Below, one piece after another: positions 60,394 through 64,000 of a DNA stretch of 64,000 bases. The translations under genes were made by a program, and so were the position numbers. Under the pieces are notes generated by a model that saw only the letters and a list, made by a program, of their open reading frames with translations, was not told the DNA's origin and ran no database searches. This stretch comes from Iris pallida (lineage: Eukaryota > Streptophyta > Magnoliopsida > Asparagales > Iridaceae): assembly GCA_029216955.1 (NCBI GenBank), contig JANAVB010006999.1, positions 1,412,785-1,476,784 of the forward strand. The letters are read 5' to 3'. The stretch's first letter is position 1. Every line of letters begins with the position of its first letter.

Positions 60394-60739
60394 TCTACCA
60401 CGCCACTCTCTCCTCTCTCCTTCCTCCTTCTGCAACCGTCCCCTTCCGCTGCTCCGACGAGCGACGGCCCCGCGCTGACGTACGCCCTCGTCATCCTCAA
60501 CCAGCGCGTCCCTCGCTTCTTCCCCCTCCTCTGGAAGCACGGTTCATTTCTCTCTCTTGGTTTTCTTTTTTTAGGGTTTGTAAAGTTCTCCCTTTCTCTA
60601 AGTTTTGGAGGTTTTTTTTTCTCGATTTCGTGTTTAGAGGAGCAAAGCTGCGCCTTTGTGCTGATGGCGGCGCCAACCGGGTCTACGATGAGTTGCCGGA
60701 GATGTTCCCGGACCAGGACCCTCTCGACGTCCGGTTCAG
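60394..60739 (+). pseudogene. TPK: Captured 5' fragment of a thiamine pyrophosphokinase gene
   Basis: Thiamine pyrophosphokinase makes thiamine diphosphate from thiamine and ATP in the cytosol. Exon 1 (to 60541) encodes ALTYALVILNQRVPRFFPLLWK; the intron 60542-60639 is GT-AG, and exon 2 (60640-60739) encodes KLRLCADGGANRVYDELPEM and continues to a GT donor. CADGGANR is the nucleotide-binding signature of the family. The frame joins correctly across the intron (CAC-GGA-GCA). I find no ATG in a good position at the start. Everything after exon 2, including the DSI-type catalytic region and the C-terminal thiamine-binding half, is missing, so about a quarter of a normal 250-residue enzyme remains. 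The intact splice sites show capture at the DNA level. Confidence 0.9.
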
Positions 60740-61039
60740 GTGCGGTTTTGTCGCTTCGTTGCTCCTCAGAATCTCGATTCTTGGTTAAAGTTTGCATCTT
60801 GACTTTCGATTGCAGTTGTTTTATTGCTATTTTGCTAACGAGTTGTTTATATGGTGTGTTCTTCTTGTGGAAAAAAACCATGACACGGACGACTTTTAGC
60901 CTTTAGATAGTAGAGAAGTGCACGAGTACAACACACGATCATCTGAACACGACACCATGTGTAGGACATGGTCTCAATTGTTCGATCCTTCCTTGAAGTT
61001 TGATTTTTTTTTTCTTGGAATGAAAGTCTCAATTGTAGG

Positions 61040-62729
61040 TGTGCCGAAACTATTCAATGATTTAGTATTTAATTGCTTGACAGTAAGCTATTCCTTTCAT
61101 TATTAGTTCTATCTTATACAATGAAGAAAGAACATAACCATTCTCTTGGAATAAGTAACATACTATAGGGAACTCTAAGTATAACAGGCTCCTACAAATG
61201 CAGGTCAGGGGATGTTCAAAATGAGCATAGTTACCTATATTATAATAAATTATGTTTCAATGAACATGCATCCTCCATTCTGCAAATGCCAAGTCCTATC
61301 ACCATGCCAAACGAGACCATCAAGTATTACCTTGTGCCTGTGCCTCTGTGGTTCTATCATGTTAAACTACTTGCATGAAATTTATCTGAATCATCTGATT
61401 GATTGGCCTTCTTATGGTGTTTTATTGGTAACTTCCACTATAAAATAAGTGTATCACCAAAGTTATGTCATTTTACGGATATTTTTACCTTGATTTGTGA
61501 CAGGTTTCCAACTTAGCTGCCCACTTTTCCATCATGGTTTATAAGAGAAATAAATTCACTACAAGACTCTTTATATTCCTTCTCGACCTAGCCTTTTGTT
61601 TCATCAATAAAGTATGTCTCACTACTTGGCAACTGGCCTTAGGTTTCATGCTGAGTCCCTCTTGCCTAGAATTTTCGAAGCCAGAAATTGCATTAACTCA
61701 TACAAGTTGATGTCAGCCGTTTGGTTTGACTATTTTATGAAGCCTGCCTGATTTAGATTTGTGCTTCATGACTAATTTCTTTGTGGTGAAGGCATGAATT
61801 AACTGGGTAGCTGTGGTTAGAATTTCTTTAAACCTTGTAACAAATCAAAAATGGGAGCCAGGAGCTATCATAATGCTGTCCACTTGAACCATGTCCATTA
61901 GATCTGGATCTGGATCAATTAACTAATATACTGATGTTGGAAAGCATGTGTAACACCTTGGAAGTTGTTTGTACTAATATATGCCAGCGAGACAGTTTCA
62001 GATAGCTATTGTCCTATAAATTCCATCTGGCTTTGATGTGCATTTTAATCCATCTCCTGTGATAGTAAAGTTATTTATTTATTTGAACTACAGAATTCTT
62101 GATGTTTCAATGGATGAACTCCAAAGTAACTTTGAATCTGAAGCATCAGATAGGCATAAAGCATCCCTTAAATTATGCAAGAAATTTCTTGGAGTACTGT
62201 TTCTTTAGAGCACTTGCTCTCTCTACTCAAGTCACAGGACACCTTTCTGATTTGAAGTTTAGACGCCTTACATTTGATATGATGTTAGCCTGGGAAGCTC
62301 CTTCTGAATCAAGCCAGCCTCTAAAGGTATAAATAATAGTTCTTATTACATCATAATTAACCAATTTTATTAAGGGGTGTCATAATCATTACTTTTAGAG
62401 CTAACATTATCTTCACATTAAGGAAAAGAAGTTTTTTCTTCTTTTTTGTTCTTTGTACGCATAACTGTATATTATTCAATAGATCAATAGAAAATTCCTC
62501 AAATTAGTATATCATACTTCCAATCAGTATTTTGCTCATGGTGCTCATCTTTGTAACAGATAGACAGAGACAATACTGTTGGGATAGAGGCTTTTTCTCG
62601 AATAGCTCCAGCAATTCCCATCATGGCAGATGTAATAACCTGTTCGAGTCTTTTTGATGTACTTACTAATTCCTCAGGAGGACAACTTCCATTTTCTATC
62701 TATGAGAAGTATCTTGGAGGGCTAGACAG
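61040..62729 (+). pseudogene. Captured fragment of a DUF639-family gene
   Basis: Three exon-like blocks resemble the N-terminal region of plant DUF639 proteins, whose function I do not know. Block A (about 61040-61082) encodes VPKLFNDLVFNCLT. Block B (62094-62326) encodes ILDVSMDELQSNFESEASD and then, after a one-base shift near 62152, NYARNFLEYCFFRALALSTQ and FRRLTFDMMLAWEAP. Block C (62560-62729) encodes VGIEAFSRIAPAIPIMADVI and FSIYEKYLGGLDR, followed by a GT donor. Introns B-C and the C donor are canonical. Block A to B does not join in frame cleanly. The remaining exons of this roughly 600-700-residue family are absent. Same orientation as the TPK fragment. Confidence 0.85.
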
Positions 62730-62878
62730 GTTAGCTCCAACATTTTATTATTATCTACACAAATTCTTATTTGGCTAATTTCTGTATGCTATATTGCTAT
62801 GATTACTACTATCGAAGATATATGATTCCAATAATTTAGTAAGATGTATTTCGTGGTCTCTATCGAACCAGTTAAAAA

Positions 62879-62880
<2 letters not shown>

Positions 62881-62960
<80 letters not shown>

Positions 62961-63070
62961 ATATATATATCCTCACGAAACATTAGAAGTAGGGCGAGTG
63001 ACTTCAGTCGATAGCGCACGCAAATCAAGTAGCATAGGTAAAAGGACAGAATAGGGAAGGACATCATGAA

Positions 63071-63134
<64 letters not shown>

Positions 63135-63143
63135 TATATATAA
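62881..63143. repeat. Two (TA)n microsatellites
   Basis: TA runs at about 62882-62957 and 63075-63143 separated by about 115 bp of unique sequence. They lie in the intron that follows block C of the DUF639 fragment. Such runs can extrude cruciforms and are often length-unstable. Confidence 0.95.
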
Positions 63144-64000
63144 TAAAGTCACCCCTTCCCCAACACACACACACAAGAAAAATAAAGCAGGTTCTGTTTG
63201 TTGCTAATATCCTTTTCTTTTTCCATACTTTCTTTGGTTATTTCTTTCGATTAAAATATGTCAGTACTCAAATCCTTAACTGTTAGTGGGATAAGAAGCA
63301 GTAGTGCAACATTCAAGCTTATGGCTGGTTGTAGTAAATCTTTTCATACATCTACAAGCGTGTCACATAAGCCTAGAATAATATGTCAAAATTTTAAAGG
63401 TCCAAACTGTTAATTTAGAAATCGTAAATGTAAAGTATGTAGTAAATCTTGTCTCCTACATTCTTGAGCTACTGAACCATGATAATGCCATGGTTTGGTA
63501 TGTAGTAGTTTCTCTTAGGGAGAAAGAGGTTTGTTGAGTAAAGATGCATGTTTCATTGTAACATTATTTAATTGCAACCCATCGGTCTCCTTTCTTTTAT
63601 ATGTCTGTAGTTGTTGATTCTCTTTGTTACTTGGCCCATGTTGCAGAGGGAAGGAGAAGAACTTCAGTGGCTTAGTATTCATGTGGATTTTCCTAAATGC
63701 TTTATCTGGGTTAGTGGAGATGTTTTGATGTGGATAGTTTTGATGTAGCTAAAGTGTACTCTATATTAGATAATCTATATATTTTGAGAAGATGTATATA
63801 ATGAAATGGAGAAATGTAGAATGGTAGCTAAAGTACTCTATTTTGAGACAATGAAATGTAGCTAGCTAAAGTACTCTATATCTGTGAGATGTTGATGTAC
63901 CCTATTTTGAGACAATGAAATGGAGAATGGTACTTTATATTACATTTCAATATTTTGTTGTGAATATGGTTCAAAGTGGTTGTTTTCGAATTGAATTGAG
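63144..64000. other. AT-rich sequence at the right edge
   Basis: No gene recognised. From about 63720 to 63950 words such as GCTAAAGTACTCTAT and GAGACAATGAAATG recur two or three times, a loose local repeat of unknown origin, possibly part of the nested CACTA element. Confidence 0.45.

Larger units (their letters stand above)
60044..64000 (+). mobile_element. Nested CACTA element carrying host gene fragments (Pack-CACTA), runs off the window
   Basis: Begins CACTACAACAAAAAG at 60044 inside the second ORF of the outer CACTA, followed by subterminal TGACGCTT/AAGCGTCA words (60065-60110). Inside are exon-intron fragments of thiamine pyrophosphokinase (60394-60739) and a DUF639 gene (61040-62729), two TA microsatellites and AT-rich sequence to the edge. 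No transposase is seen. The right terminus (…GTTGTAGTG) is not in the window, so the extent is a minimum. Confidence 0.75.

Noticed and set aside
60289..60881. Minus-strand ORFs over the TPK fragment
   Set aside because: They are antisense to two exons that match thiamine pyrophosphokinase with a correct splice join.

Overview
This window is nuclear DNA of a flowering plant. The evidence is a spliced 16-exon gene with GT-AG introns, plant-type tRNA genes with A-rich CAA leaders, and dense plant transposons (Gypsy LTR elements, an L1-type LINE with an RNase H tail, CACTA, Mutator-like, hAT and PIF/Harbinger elements, SINEs). The GC-rich first exons of the captured fragments would suit a monocot or early-diverging angiosperm, but I cannot fix the lineage.

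The only complete protein-coding gene is POLA2, the B subunit of DNA polymerase alpha-primase, at 1469-11782 on the + strand. Its 16 exons sum to 1860 nt (619 aa) with no frame break. Its promoter carries two E2F-like boxes, TGGGCY (site II) elements and a telo-box run, a normal set for an S-phase gene. The end of a CACTA transposon (1-555) lies upstream.

From about 12173 to 53120 lies an array of three units that share a start (12173, 17828, 43099). Each carries a degenerate tRNA-Leu copy followed by at least one intact tRNA-Leu(AAG). Four copies are intact (14297, 30958, 51109, 52557), all on the minus strand. Comparing units gives empty sites for many insertions: a hAT MITE (13020-13578), Tourist-like MITEs (27880-28286 and 49575-49981), a Gypsy element (17989-27443), a Pack-MULE with a MYB fragment (29378-30911), an LTR element with 4.1-kb LTRs and only 0.75 kb inside (33415-42353), and a full LINE (43351-49223). 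Unit 2 is inflated from about 5 kb to 25 kb by these.

From 53121 to the right edge is a nest of CACTA elements. A TNP2-type CACTA (53121-60043) has a broken transposase and a second ORF that is cut at 60044 by a second CACTA end. That inner element carries exon-intron fragments of two unrelated genes in the same orientation: thiamine pyrophosphokinase and a DUF639 protein. It looks like a Pack-CACTA that runs off the window. Nothing here forms an operon or pathway. The biological story is a replication gene beside a tRNA-Leu repeat array that has acted as a landing zone for transposons, some carrying captured host gene pieces.
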